Positions 6,810 to 14,369 are shown, counted from the first letter of the stretch. The stretch: DNA of 14,712 nucleotides from an uncultured Collinsella sp. (GCA_900546455.1 URCS01000045.1:1-14712); one strand, 5' to 3'. The notes: generated from the letters alone by a model not told the origin. Program-made: numbers and translations.

Positions 6810-6872
6810 TAGCCAAAGCGATCGCCATCCTCCTAAACGGGAAGATTCCGTCGATCGCGCCACGCGGACCGG

Positions 6873-7916
6873 CTACTCGAAGTATTGGAATTTGTTCGTT
6901 GAGAAGGCGAAGGTTACGGTGAATCCTTTGCCGGGCTCCGAGGCAGCGGTGACGTCGATGCCCATTTTGGAGCATAGGCGCGCCACCAAGTAGAGGCCGA
7001 TGCCCGTTGCGCGCTTGGTCGTGCGGCCGTTGTCGCCGGTAAAGCCCTTCTCGAACACGCGCGGCAAATCAGCCGCGCTCACACCGCAACCGTTGTCGGC
7101 GACAGCGAGCTCGATGCGCTCGCTCGCCAGACCCTCGTCCAACAGCGCACCCGAAAAAGTGATTTTCGCCCCGTCATCGCGCGCGTATTTAATGCTGTTC
7201 TGAATGAGTTGACCCAGGATAAACTCGAGCCACTTCTCGTCGGTAAACACCTCAAAATCGAGGTCCTCGCACACCGGCGCCACATGTGCCGCGATAAGTT
7301 CGCGCGCGTTGGCTTTAATCGCGCCCGTCACCAAGGTCTTGAGATCCCAACGGCGAATCAGGTAGTCGCGCTCCACGACTTCCGAGCGCGCATAGTACAG
7401 TGCCTGGTCGATATAGCGCTCAACGCGAGCCAGCTCGCGACCCAGGTCATCCACACGCGACAGGTCGTCTTCGCTGCCGTCCAGGTTTTCAAGAATCAGA
7501 TGGGCTGCCGCCAGGGGCAACTTGGCCTCGTGGACCCAGCTTTCGATATAGTCGCGATAGTCATCGGTCTGGCGCCGGCCTTCGGCAACCTCGTCGCAGG
7601 CAGCTTTGCCCACCCGGCGCAAGACCTCGTACTCGAGCTCGCCCTCGGCATAGGTCGGGCATTGCACCATCTCCTGCACCCACGCAGGGCTCTCGAGCTC
7701 CTCGGCCGCGCGCTCCAGCTGGTGCAAAAATCGACGGCGGCGCGCGTACTCGATCACGATGCCGAGCATGCCAAAGATAAAGGACACGCCGACCGCCACG
7801 ACCACGATGGAAGCGGGTGCCCCGGCGACCGTCAGCACAAAGCAACTCAACAGCACGCCGCACGTCCACACGGCGACGGGAAGCAGCGCATCTTTAAAGA
7901 ACTTAGCAAACGACAT
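6873..7916 (-). CDS. Sensor histidine kinase, short intramembrane-sensing (BceS/GraS-like) type
   Basis: A protein of 347 aa from ATG 7916, preferred because AGGTG lies about 9 nt upstream; GTG at 7925, abutting the regulator's stop, is an alternative. Seen: two closely spaced transmembrane helices (about 11-32 and 35-56) with almost no extracellular segment, a basic linker, the H-box SWVHEAKLPLAA with His129, the N-box QLIQNSIKYA (Asn240), G1 DNGCGV (274-279), F-box FEKGF and G2 GIGLYLV (305-311). The minimal sensor and the WVHExKxPL motif are typical of kinases that monitor cell-envelope antibiotics through a partner ABC transporter. It pairs with the regulator just upstream on the same strand. 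No transporter follows; hipBA comes next. No clear terminator is seen at its 3' end. Confidence 0.9.
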   Translation of the reverse strand: MSFAKFFKDALLPVAVWTCGVLLSCFVLTVAGAPASIVVVAVGVSFIFGMLGIVIEYARRRRFLHQLERAAEELESPAWVQEMVQCPTYAEGELEYEVLRRVGKAACDEVAEGRRQTDDYRDYIESWVHEAKLPLAAAHLILENLDGSEDDLSRVDDLGRELARVERYIDQALYYARSEVVERDYLIRRWDLKTLVTGAIKANARELIAAHVAPVCEDLDFEVFTDEKWLEFILGQLIQNSIKYARDDGAKITFSGALLDEGLASERIELAVADNGCGVSAADLPRVFEKGFTGDNGRTTKRATGIGLYLVARLCSKMGIDVTAASEPGKGFTVTFAFSTNKFQYFE

Positions 7917-7925
7917 AACCGGCAC

Positions 7926-8597
7926 CTAGACCGAGTAACCCTGACCGCGATGCGTGGTCAGATACCCCTTGACGCCGATTTTTTCGAGCGTGGTGCGCAG
8001 ACGGTTGATGTTGACAGTGAGCGTGTTGTCGTCCACAAAGGCATCGGAGTCCCACAGGTCCTGCATGATGGCCGAGCGCGAGACGATCTTGCCCGCGCGG
8101 CTCAGGAGCAGTGAGAGAATGCGCAGCTCATTTTTGGTGAGCTCGGTGCTGTCGCCGGTCGCCGTGTTGGTGACCATAGAACGGGCGAGGTCGAGCTCCA
8201 GCCCCTTGTGGACGAGCGTGCTGCGCTCGCCCGCCGCCGCGGTGCGACGCAGCAAGGCATTGATGCGCGCCACGAGCACGCGCGCACTATAGGGCTTGGG
8301 AACGAAGTCGTCCGCGCCGAGCGTCATGGCCATGACCTCGTCGATCTCGGTCGTGCGCGACGTGAGGACGATGATGGGAACCTCGGATTCGCGGCGGACT
8401 TCGTGGCAGATATGCTGGCCGTCTTTGACGGGAAGCGTCAGGTCGAGCAGTACCAAGTCGGGTGCAGCGGCCAGGATGTCACGCGAGACATGCTCGAACG
8501 ACTCGCAGGCCTCGACCTCAAAACCGGCACGGGCAAGGATATCGGCAAGCTCGCGACGAATGGGCTCGTCGTCCTCAACGATATAGATTAGCGCCAT
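7926..8597 (-). CDS. Response regulator, OmpR/PhoB family
   Basis: A protein of 223 aa. The start ATG at 8597 gives the normal receiver N-terminus (MALIYIVEDDE) and has GGGGAG about 8 nt upstream; a longer in-frame ATG at 8726 would add 43 residues that cross a GC-rich hairpin and is rejected. Receiver domain: acidic pair Asp9-Asp10, phospho-acceptor Asp52 in VLLDLTLP, Thr in IIVLTSR, and Lys in FVPKPYS. C-terminal winged helix (about 125-223): the recognition region DDNTLTVNINRLRTTLE and the final wing HRGQGYSV. It is the partner of the kinase directly downstream (stop at 7926, kinase start at 7916), which suggests co-transcription. Its targets are not identifiable here. Confidence 0.93.
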   Translation of the reverse strand: MALIYIVEDDEPIRRELADILARAGFEVEACESFEHVSRDILAAAPDLVLLDLTLPVKDGQHICHEVRRESEVPIIVLTSRTTEIDEVMAMTLGADDFVPKPYSARVLVARINALLRRTAAAGERSTLVHKGLELDLARSMVTNTATGDSTELTKNELRILSLLLSRAGKIVSRSAIMQDLWDSDAFVDDNTLTVNINRLRTTLEKIGVKGYLTTHRGQGYSV

Positions 8598-8690
8598 GGA
8601 TTCCGCTCCCCTCTTGGTTGTCTTGCCACCATTATGGCTGCCAAACTGCAGGTGTGCGCCACGCACGTCGCCAAGGTGACAGAACTGTTC

Positions 8691-8724
8691 GCGAGCGGGG
8701 GCGTTTGGCTCGCCCCTCGCTCGC
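8691..8724. repeat. GC-rich hairpin upstream of the regulator
   Basis: GCGAGCGGGGGCG (8691-8703) pairs with CGCCCCTCGCTCGC (8711-8724), with one bulged A and a 7-nt loop. There is no T-tract on either strand. It may end transcription of the gene at 8776-9483 by structure alone, or act in the regulator's leader region. Confidence 0.6.
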
Positions 8725-8732
8725 AACGGGTG

Positions 8733-8760
8733 CGGGGATCACATGATTATGAAATCCCCG
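8733..8760 (-). terminator. Weak hairpin after the aminotransferase-like gene
   Basis: The stem CGGGGAT / ATCCCCG (8733-8739, 8754-8760) with an inner CAT/ATG pair sits 15 nt beyond the stop codon at 8778-8776 on the minus strand. It lacks a T-tract, so function as an intrinsic terminator is uncertain. Confidence 0.4.
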
Positions 8761-8775
8761 TCCCAGAATAATCAT

Positions 8776-9483
8776 TTAGCGGCGGGCACGGAGCTTTTCG
8801 TAGCCTTCGGCGAAGAAGGCGACCGTGGCGGCGTCGGCGTCGGCGGCGTCCGTCTCGGTTGCGGGGACCACGCCGTGCTCGTCGCTCACTAGGAACAGCG
8901 CGCCCTTAAGCTGCGCGGGAATATCTACGCGCGTGACCGGGATGCCCTTGGTCTGGGCCAGCTGCTCGATGAGCGTCGCCGTGCCGCACAGGCACTCGTC
9001 CGCCGGCGCCACAAAGGCCAGCTCACCGTCGTTGACGGCAGCGAGCAGCTCGGGCGCCACGCCGGTCTCGTCGGCTTCGGAGCGGGCCTCGGCAGAACGG
9101 GCACGCAGCGCCTTGGCCGACGTGTCGGACAGCGGCTCGTACTCCCCCACCGTCATGGCGGCGTTGCCGTTAACGTCGATCACTAGCATGAGCACACCGT
9201 CGTGGGCGGTGTAATCGCCCTCGGCAAGTGACCACTCAACGTGCTGCTTGGCCCAACTGAGCATGTTATGGGTAAGCGGCTCGCCCTGCACCAGACGCTC
9301 GGACAGTGCGCGGATGTGACGGTTGAGCATGGGCACCTTTTTGTTGGACATACGCCAACGGCAGATGAGCGCGGGCTTGTCGAGCGTGAACTTCTCGACC
9401 GCCTCCTGATTGGCGCAAAAGTCCTCGTACGCACGCTGATCCTCGGCATTGCCAAACAGCTCGGCATCATCAATCTGGGGCAT
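8776..9483 (-). CDS. Uncharacterised protein, possibly a degenerate class IV aminotransferase-like fold
   Basis: A protein of 235 aa from ATG 9483 (GAAAGG 7 nt upstream); ATG 9507 would add 8 residues and lie almost at the inferred transcription start. No family is recognised with certainty. What is seen: a segment resembling the N-terminal domain of fold-type IV aminotransferases (residues 40-64, with a CRWRMSNKKVPMLNRHIRAL pattern, then VLMLVIDVNGNAAMTV at 97-112). The C-terminal half (152-210: DGELAFVAP, LCGTATLIEQLA, KGIPVTRVDIP, LFLVSDEHGVVPATE) follows the order of the class IV tail (dGxLxTP, LxGxTRxxxxxLA, GIxVxExxI, evFltxxxxGvxPV). The central part that normally carries the glutamate facing the cofactor ring is missing or very short; Lys124 is the only candidate for a cofactor lysine. 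It would thus be a pseudo-enzyme or a divergent member. This is inference. Confidence 0.7.
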   Translation of the reverse strand: MPQIDDAELFGNAEDQRAYEDFCANQEAVEKFTLDKPALICRWRMSNKKVPMLNRHIRALSERLVQGEPLTHNMLSWAKQHVEWSLAEGDYTAHDGVLMLVIDVNGNAAMTVGEYEPLSDTSAKALRARSAEARSEADETGVAPELLAAVNDGELAFVAPADECLCGTATLIEQLAQTKGIPVTRVDIPAQLKGALFLVSDEHGVVPATETDAADADAATVAFFAEGYEKLRARR

Positions 9484-9515
9484 GGTTGTACCTTTCGTGT
9501 TAGTCATTCCGTCCT

Positions 9516-9524
9516 CTTATACCA
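9516..9524 (-). promoter_or_regulatory. Extended -10 promoter of the aminotransferase-like gene
   Basis: TGGTATAAG on the minus strand fits the extended -10 pattern TGnTATAAT. The inferred transcription start near 9509 would leave the ATG at 9507 almost leaderless but give the ATG at 9483 a leader of about 26 nt with a ribosome site. The box directly follows the T-tract of the purH terminator. Confidence 0.5.
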
Positions 9525-9559
9525 AAAAGACGGCCCTCCAAACGGAGCAGCCGTCTTTT
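9524..9559 (-). terminator. Intrinsic terminator of purH
   Basis: AAAAGACGGC and GCCGTCTTTT (9525-9534 and 9550-9559) form a 10-bp stem with an inner CTCC/GGAG stem around AAAC. On the minus strand it is followed by a T-run (9528-9524), 30-65 nt past the purH stop. Its loop and stem occupy the -35 region of the next gene's promoter. Confidence 0.85.
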
Positions 9560-9588
9560 GCAGAGATTATTTTGTCCCGGGGCGAAAC

Positions 9589-11196
9589 TTAGTGCCTAAA
9601 GTGGCGGGCGCCCGTAAAGACCATCGCAATACCATGCTCGTTGCAGGCCTGGATGCTCTCGTCGTCGCGCTTGGAGCCGCCAGGCTGGATGATGCAGGTC
9701 ACGCCGTGCGCGGCAAGCACGTCGACGTTGTCGCGGAACGGGAAGAATGCGTCGCTTGCGCAGGCAAAGCCGCCCTTCTCCACACCCTCGCGCTCGCAGA
9801 AGTCCTCGGCACGCTCGCAGGCCAACAGCGCAGAATCCACGCGGTTGGGCTGACCCGGGCCCATGCCAATGCCGGCCTTGCCCTTGGAGACCAGGATGGC
9901 GTTGGACTTGACACCCTTGCAGACCTTCCAGGCAAACTCGAGCTCGGCCATCTCGGCGTCGGTGGGCTTGCGGTCGGTGGGGAACGTAAAGGTCGCGGGA
10001 TCCTCGGTCACGTGGTCGACTTCCTGCACCAGCATGCCGCCGTCGACGGAGCGCAGCTCCACCTGGGCGCCGTGGTCCACGCCGCCGGTCGCCAACACGC
10101 GCAGGTTGGGGCGCTTTGCCATGCGCTCGAGCGCCTCGGCAGTGTAGCTCGGGGCGATGATGACCTCGACGAACTGCTTGTTCTGATCGGCGAAGTGCTC
10201 AACCAGATCAAAGGGAACCTCGCGGTTGCAGGCGATGATGCCGCCAAAGGCGCTCTTGGGATCGCAGGCGAAGGCGCGGTCGTAGGCAGCCGTAATATCC
10301 TCGGCAACGGCGGAACCGCAGGGGTTCTGGTGCTTGAGAATCACGCAGGCCGGCTCGTCGAACTCGCGGACCAGGTTCCAGGCGGCGTCGGCATCCAGAT
10401 AGTTGTTGTAGCTGAGCGGCTTGCCCTGGATCTGCTCGGAGCCCACGAGCGGGAACTGCGAGCTCGCGGTGTTCTCGCAGCCCTCGGCAAAGCGATAGAC
10501 CGTAGCCTTCTGCTGCGGGTTCTCGCCATAGCGCAGGTCGTCGACCTTCTCCAGCGAGATCTCGAGCTTGGCAGAGGTGTCCGCCACGTCGCTTGCCTGG
10601 GCGGCAAGCCAACGGGAGATAGCCGTGTCGTAGGCGGCGGTAGTCTGGTAGACCTTCACCTGCAGGCGACGACGGGTGGAAAGCGTGGTGCAGCCACCGG
10701 TCTCGTGCATCTCGGCCAGGACGGCGTCATAGTCGGCCGGGTCGGAGATGACGGTAACGCTCGTGGCGTTCTTGGCGGCAGAGCGCAGCATGGAGGGGCC
10801 GCCGATGTCGATGTGCTCGATGGCGTCCGCGAAGGTGACCTCGGGGTTGGCGACGGTCTTCTCGAACTCGTACAGGTTGACGACGACCAGGTCGATCAGC
10901 TTAATGCCGTGCTGAGCGGCCTCCTGCATGTGCTGCTCGGAATCGCGGCGGGCCAGCAGCGCGCCGTGAACCTTGGGGTGCAGCGTCTTGACGCGGCCGT
11001 CCATCATCTCGGGATAGCCCGTGAACTCCTCGATGGGGGTTACGGGAACGCCCGCGTCCTCGATAGCACGAGCCGTGCCGCCCGTAGAGATGATCTCGAC
11101 GCCAAAGTCGTCAACCAGCGTCCGTGCGAAATCGACGACGCCCGTCTTATCGGTAACCGAGATCAACGCGCGTGCGATCTTCACATCAGATCCCAT
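9589..11196 (-). CDS. purH: Bifunctional AICAR formyltransferase / IMP cyclohydrolase
   Basis: Catalyses the last two steps of de novo purine synthesis in the cytoplasm: AICAR plus 10-formyl-THF to FAICAR, then ring closure to IMP. Length is 535 aa, as expected (E. coli 529). ATG 11196 has AGGAGGA 5-6 nt upstream. Seen: the N-terminal MGS-like IMP cyclohydrolase domain (about 1-150) with ISTGGTA and GRVKTLHPKVHGALLAR (67-83), then the transformylase domain with ILKHQNPCGSA carrying the catalytic Lys-His pair, AFGGIIACNREV, DAFFPFRDNVD and the C-terminal QPGGSKRDDE ... FTGARHFRH. All landmarks are intact. It stands alone, with a terminator downstream and a CATTGAA palindrome 75 nt upstream of the start that may be an operator. 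Confidence 0.97.
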   Translation of the reverse strand: MGSDVKIARALISVTDKTGVVDFARTLVDDFGVEIISTGGTARAIEDAGVPVTPIEEFTGYPEMMDGRVKTLHPKVHGALLARRDSEQHMQEAAQHGIKLIDLVVVNLYEFEKTVANPEVTFADAIEHIDIGGPSMLRSAAKNATSVTVISDPADYDAVLAEMHETGGCTTLSTRRRLQVKVYQTTAAYDTAISRWLAAQASDVADTSAKLEISLEKVDDLRYGENPQQKATVYRFAEGCENTASSQFPLVGSEQIQGKPLSYNNYLDADAAWNLVREFDEPACVILKHQNPCGSAVAEDITAAYDRAFACDPKSAFGGIIACNREVPFDLVEHFADQNKQFVEVIIAPSYTAEALERMAKRPNLRVLATGGVDHGAQVELRSVDGGMLVQEVDHVTEDPATFTFPTDRKPTDAEMAELEFAWKVCKGVKSNAILVSKGKAGIGMGPGQPNRVDSALLACERAEDFCEREGVEKGGFACASDAFFPFRDNVDVLAAHGVTCIIQPGGSKRDDESIQACNEHGIAMVFTGARHFRH

Positions 11197-11270
11197 GCAG
11201 TCCTCCTGTCTGGTACGCCGCCGTGCTCTGTGAGTCGGTGATACGTCGATCTGCAGCGCTCGCGCAGCGG

Positions 11271-11292
11271 CATTGAAAATACTGATTCAATG
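11271..11292. promoter_or_regulatory. Palindrome upstream of purH, candidate operator
   Basis: CATTGAA-N8-TTCAATG, a perfect 7-bp inverted repeat with an 8-bp spacer in a locally AT-rich patch, 75-96 nt before the purH start and about 180 nt before the divergent acetyltransferase. The size and symmetry suit a dimeric repressor. Which regulator binds is unknown. Confidence 0.5.
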
Positions 11293-11473
11293 TAGCGCAT
11301 CGAGCGCGACGATGCACCCCGCAACGGGCGCATATGCAGAAAAAGTTTGTGAGCGGAGGCGATGGGTGCGGCACCGGGCACGGTGAGTTCATGGAACACA
11401 GGGGCACCATAATTAGATGCCAATAGCGTGGTAGAACTGTGCTCGATATGCATCCGCAAAAGAAAGAGGCACC

Positions 11474-12115
11474 ATGGTCTCGCGGGTTCTCTACCGACCG
11501 TTTGATACCGAAGACTTCGACGCCATTGCGTTAATTCTGCAGCAGCTTTGGCATAACAATTCGGATAACGATGAGTACAACCGCCTCGAGGCCGCGTGCG
11601 ACCTCGCCTATTGCCTTTCGTCTTCGACGTTTTCGCAGGTTGCCGTAATCGACGGTCAGGCGCGCGGCATTGCGCTCGCGCGTGCGGGACAGAGCTCCGG
11701 CGCCACCGTTAAGGAACATTGGCTGGATACCGAACGCGCACTGCTATCGCAAATGCGCGAGTTGGAGCCCGATGCCTGCGCCGAGTATCTCTCGTTTGTA
11801 CGCGCAACCATCCGAACCAACAACCGCCTGCTCGAAAGCAGCCCGTTGCCACACGACAACGAGGTTACGCTGCTTGCCGTTGATCGCGATGTCCACGGCC
11901 TGGGCGTAGGCTCGGTGTTGCTCGATGCCGCTGTCTCGTACCTTTCCTCGCGCGGGGCGACAAGGGCGCACCTGTACACCGACTCCAACTGCTCGTGGAA
12001 GTTCTACGAACTGCACGGCTTTAAGCGCACGGCCACGCACCGCGCCAACCGCGAAGAGCGCCGTCACGACATGCCGCGCGAAAGCTTCCTCTACGAACTC
12101 GACCTAACAGCCTAA
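11474..12115 (+). CDS. GNAT-family N-acetyltransferase
   Basis: A 213-aa predicted cytoplasmic acetyl-CoA-dependent acyltransferase. ATG 11474 has AAAGAGG about 4 nt upstream. Seen: the N-terminal strand YRPFDTEDFDAIALIL, core motif A VTLLAVDRDVHGLGVGSVLL (131-150), where HGLGVG is the pyrophosphate-binding loop (canonical Q/RxxGxG with His in first place), and motif B-like WKFYELHGFKRTA (175-187). A helical stretch of about 40 residues (80-125) sits between the first strands and motif A, longer than in minimal GNATs. Acceptor substrate unknown. It is divergent from purH and convergent with the DUF2207 gene, with two repeat copies downstream. Confidence 0.88.
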   Translation: MVSRVLYRPFDTEDFDAIALILQQLWHNNSDNDEYNRLEAACDLAYCLSSSTFSQVAVIDGQARGIALARAGQSSGATVKEHWLDTERALLSQMRELEPDACAEYLSFVRATIRTNNRLLESSPLPHDNEVTLLAVDRDVHGLGVGSVLLDAAVSYLSSRGATRAHLYTDSNCSWKFYELHGFKRTATHRANREERRHDMPRESFLYELDLTA

Positions 12116-12124
12116 ACCCGGCAG

Positions 12125-12168
12125 TTAGGGACGTTCCTTTTGTGCCGGCACCCCGGGACACTCCTTGG
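12125..12168. repeat. REP-like composite repeat, copy 1
   Basis: Head GGGACGTTCCTT (12128-12139), central perfect palindrome GTGCCGGCAC (12142-12151), tail GGGACACTCCTT (12156-12167). The same head-palindrome-tail plan, with other palindrome sequences, occurs at 12181-12230 and 14370-14418. It lies 9 nt after the acetyltransferase stop. Confidence 0.65.
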
Positions 12169-12180
12169 CAGCAACCGCAC

Positions 12181-12230
12181 CTAGTCGTTGGGGACGTTCT
12201 TAAATGATTAATCGCTGGGGACAGTCTTCG
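12181..12230. repeat. REP-like composite repeat, copy 2
   Basis: CTAGTCGTTGGGGACGTTCT, then an imperfect palindrome around ATGATTAATCG, then GGGGACAGTCTT. It aligns over about 45 nt with the copy at 14370-14418 with few differences. Confidence 0.75.
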
Positions 12231-12242
12231 TAGGTAGCGCGT

Positions 12243-12290
12243 AAAAAGGGGATGGGCTTTCCCCGACGGCTGTCGAGAAAAGCCCATCCC
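12243..12290 (-). terminator. Intrinsic terminator of the DUF2207 gene
   Basis: GGGATGGGCTTT (12249-12260) and AAAGCCCATCCC (12279-12290) form a perfect 12-bp stem, with an inner CGAC/GTCG stem, followed on the minus strand by five T (12247-12243). It starts 14 nt beyond the stop codon. It may also stop leftover plus-strand transcripts. Confidence 0.92.
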
Positions 12291-12304
12291 ATAATTTACG
12301 ACCG

Positions 12305-14248
12305 TTAGAACGTTCCGCCGCCGCCTCCGCCGACGCCGCCACCACCGCCGCCAGAGAAGCCGCCGCCGCTGCCGCCGCTCGAGCTATCGGAGCTCGAAGC
12401 CAGCTCGCGGATGGTCTCGTGATACACATCGTTGAACGAATCGAGCGGAGACTCGTTGCCGTAGTGATGGTAATACCACCAGTAGCAGGGGTAGTTGTCG
12501 TAGAAATCGTCGCTGTTGCGCAGGTCCGCAGGCACGGCCTCGGCCAGCTGTCGCAGCACTTCTTTCGAAACGCCCAGGGCAACGCCCATCACCAGCAGCT
12601 TGTTCCACAGCACCAAATCGCCCGGGACGGCTTCCTTTAGGCGTGTGAAATCCTCGAGCCAATGCTTGAGCGCCTTGCAGCGAGCCGCCACCTCGGCGCC
12701 CTCCGGCGTAAAGCGGCGGAACGTAAGGCCCACGCCGATACCCACCAGCACAATCGGCACCGAGATAACCGCGGCGGTAATGTTCGCCTGTGCGCCATCG
12801 GTAAAGAAGATGGATCCCACGGGAACAAAGGCAATCAGGATACCAAGAACCAGGCAAAACACCATTGCAACAATGCCGTCTGAGGCAACGTACTCGCTAT
12901 CGGCCAGCTTGCCCTTAACGGTGTTCTGATAGTCCTCGAGCTTGTCGCCCACGGGTGTAGCGTGCTGCTTGACGTAGTGCTGCAGCTCGTCGAACGTGCG
13001 CGAGCGATCGCCGTTCTCGTCAGGCTTAGTACCGGCAAAGAAGACCTTGAGCACCATGTGGTCAATGCCCTTGGCCGACTTCCAGCCCGCATCACTCACC
13101 GTCACGCGATACGTCTGCTCTTCTTTTTCACGCCCCAACAGACCCTTCTTGGCCTTGGTCACGGTCGCCTGCTCCAGCTTGATCACACGGTCGTCAGTGA
13201 GCTTCATGAGCGTGGCGATATATGCCTGATCGGGCACCTCGTTCCAGCTCATGAGGGCCGAAAGCACGGCGGGATGGTCGGCCGAGGGCACATCGCGGAA
13301 ATATTCGTCCTGGAAAAGCGGCTTGGGCTTGCGCTTGCGCAGCTTGAGCATAACGATTGTGCCGGTAAAGGCCACCGCCGCAACAACACTTAGCACGACA
13401 AGTGCATTGGCAATCATGCGAGCGTGAGCGCGGCGGGCGTTAGCTTCGTCGGCCCATTCCTTCTCTTCGCTCAGGATCGTTGACATGCGCTCTTCGCCCG
13501 AGGCGGCAAGCTGCGGCACCCAGTCGCTGGGGAAGGCGATGCGTGCCTCGGCGAATTCGCCCTGATGCACGCAGGGAATGGTATAGGTGACCATGGGTTC
13601 GTCCGCATCGAGCGATACATCGCCCGTCAGCGGGCCGTGGCCCCATGCGCGGAAGTTATCGCCCTTGACGGCCGCCGTCCCGGCAGCGGCATTTGCGAAG
13701 TACACTTCCATCTCGACATCGTCGGAGTCCGCGGACCAGCCGTCGCCCACAAACTTCCAGTAGAGCTCGGCGGTATCGGCCCAGTTCATAACCGCACCGG
13801 TCATGGTATAGCTCACGTAATAGGTCGCGCTGTCGCCGCTCTCGTGAGGACTGAATACCTTAATCCTTACGCCGTCACCGGTCTGCTCGACCGTGTAGAC
13901 GCCAGAGTCGCCCTTGTTCGCGCTATCGACTTTGTTAAACGCGGTGTCCTCTTCCTCGACACTCAGCACGTCGACGCCCGCCGTGCCGCCCTGCTGGTTG
14001 GTGCCCGTATTGATCTCCCAAAACACGCCGTTGATGTCGTCGTCGAAATCAAACTGGCGTCCCTCGACAACGGTTAGCGAGCCGTCGGCCTCGACCGTGG
14101 CACCGATATAGGTTTGGGTCATGGAATAACCGTCGGCGTGTGCGGCGGCGGGCAGTAGCAGCAATGCAAGCGCGACGAGTGCGCAGACGGAAGCAAATCG
14201 CGCAAACAGGCGGCGCTGCCGACAGGTTTTGGCAACGGGGTCGTTCAT
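12305..14248 (-). CDS. DUF2207-family membrane protein with glycine-rich tail
   Basis: A protein of 647 aa from ATG 14248 (AAAGGA 8 nt upstream); an in-frame ATG 23 codons earlier is rejected as lacking a ribosome site and pushing the signal peptide inward. Seen: a signal peptide (basic RQRRLFAR, hydrophobic 18-34, AAAHA cleavage site near 38), an extracellular beta-rich DUF2207 domain (about 40-245: YIGATVEADGSLTVVEGRQFDF, FSPHESGDSATYYVSYTM), a transmembrane helix (279-302), a cytoplasmic KRKPKP linker with a folded region (310-450), two more helices (about 459-483 and 490-510), a further soluble part, an aromatic patch YPCYWWYYHHY, and a C-terminal tail (618-647) of Ser, then almost only Gly, ending GTF. 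This layout is standard for the family; the biochemical role is not known. It is bracketed by REP-like repeats. Confidence 0.88.
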   Translation of the reverse strand: MNDPVAKTCRQRRLFARFASVCALVALALLLLPAAAHADGYSMTQTYIGATVEADGSLTVVEGRQFDFDDDINGVFWEINTGTNQQGGTAGVDVLSVEEEDTAFNKVDSANKGDSGVYTVEQTGDGVRIKVFSPHESGDSATYYVSYTMTGAVMNWADTAELYWKFVGDGWSADSDDVEMEVYFANAAAGTAAVKGDNFRAWGHGPLTGDVSLDADEPMVTYTIPCVHQGEFAEARIAFPSDWVPQLAASGEERMSTILSEEKEWADEANARRAHARMIANALVVLSVVAAVAFTGTIVMLKLRKRKPKPLFQDEYFRDVPSADHPAVLSALMSWNEVPDQAYIATLMKLTDDRVIKLEQATVTKAKKGLLGREKEEQTYRVTVSDAGWKSAKGIDHMVLKVFFAGTKPDENGDRSRTFDELQHYVKQHATPVGDKLEDYQNTVKGKLADSEYVASDGIVAMVFCLVLGILIAFVPVGSIFFTDGAQANITAAVISVPIVLVGIGVGLTFRRFTPEGAEVAARCKALKHWLEDFTRLKEAVPGDLVLWNKLLVMGVALGVSKEVLRQLAEAVPADLRNSDDFYDNYPCYWWYYHHYGNESPLDSFNDVYHETIRELASSSDSSSGGSGGGFSGGGGGGVGGGGGGTF

Positions 14249-14369
14249 AGGCACATCCTTTGTCTGTGATACCAGTAGCGTCATTGTCCCACGTTTGCGG
14301 GTACGCATGACAAACATCTAGGCGACCGGAGCGCCAAACGGGATGAAAGTCACACCCGCACCCCGGCAG

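Noticed and set aside
6673..6828. Small minus-strand ORF (MAIALATMF...) upstream of hipB with AGGAGG before it
   Set aside because: The AGGAGG touches the ATG with no spacing, and the ORF is made of the operator repeats, whose 39-bp period is a multiple of three and so keeps the frame open by chance.
8598..8726. 43-residue N-terminal extension of the response regulator
   Set aside because: It would precede the standard receiver start, crosses the 8691-8724 hairpin and lacks a ribosome site; ATG 8597 has one.
8776..9483. SseB-type label for the unknown protein
   Set aside because: I could not match the SseB domain segments; the class IV aminotransferase pattern fits better, though still only tentatively.
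9241..11241. 666-codon plus-strand open frame opposite purH
   Set aside because: It overlaps purH antisense over its whole length; the translation shows no family motif and no ribosome site, so it is a shadow frame.
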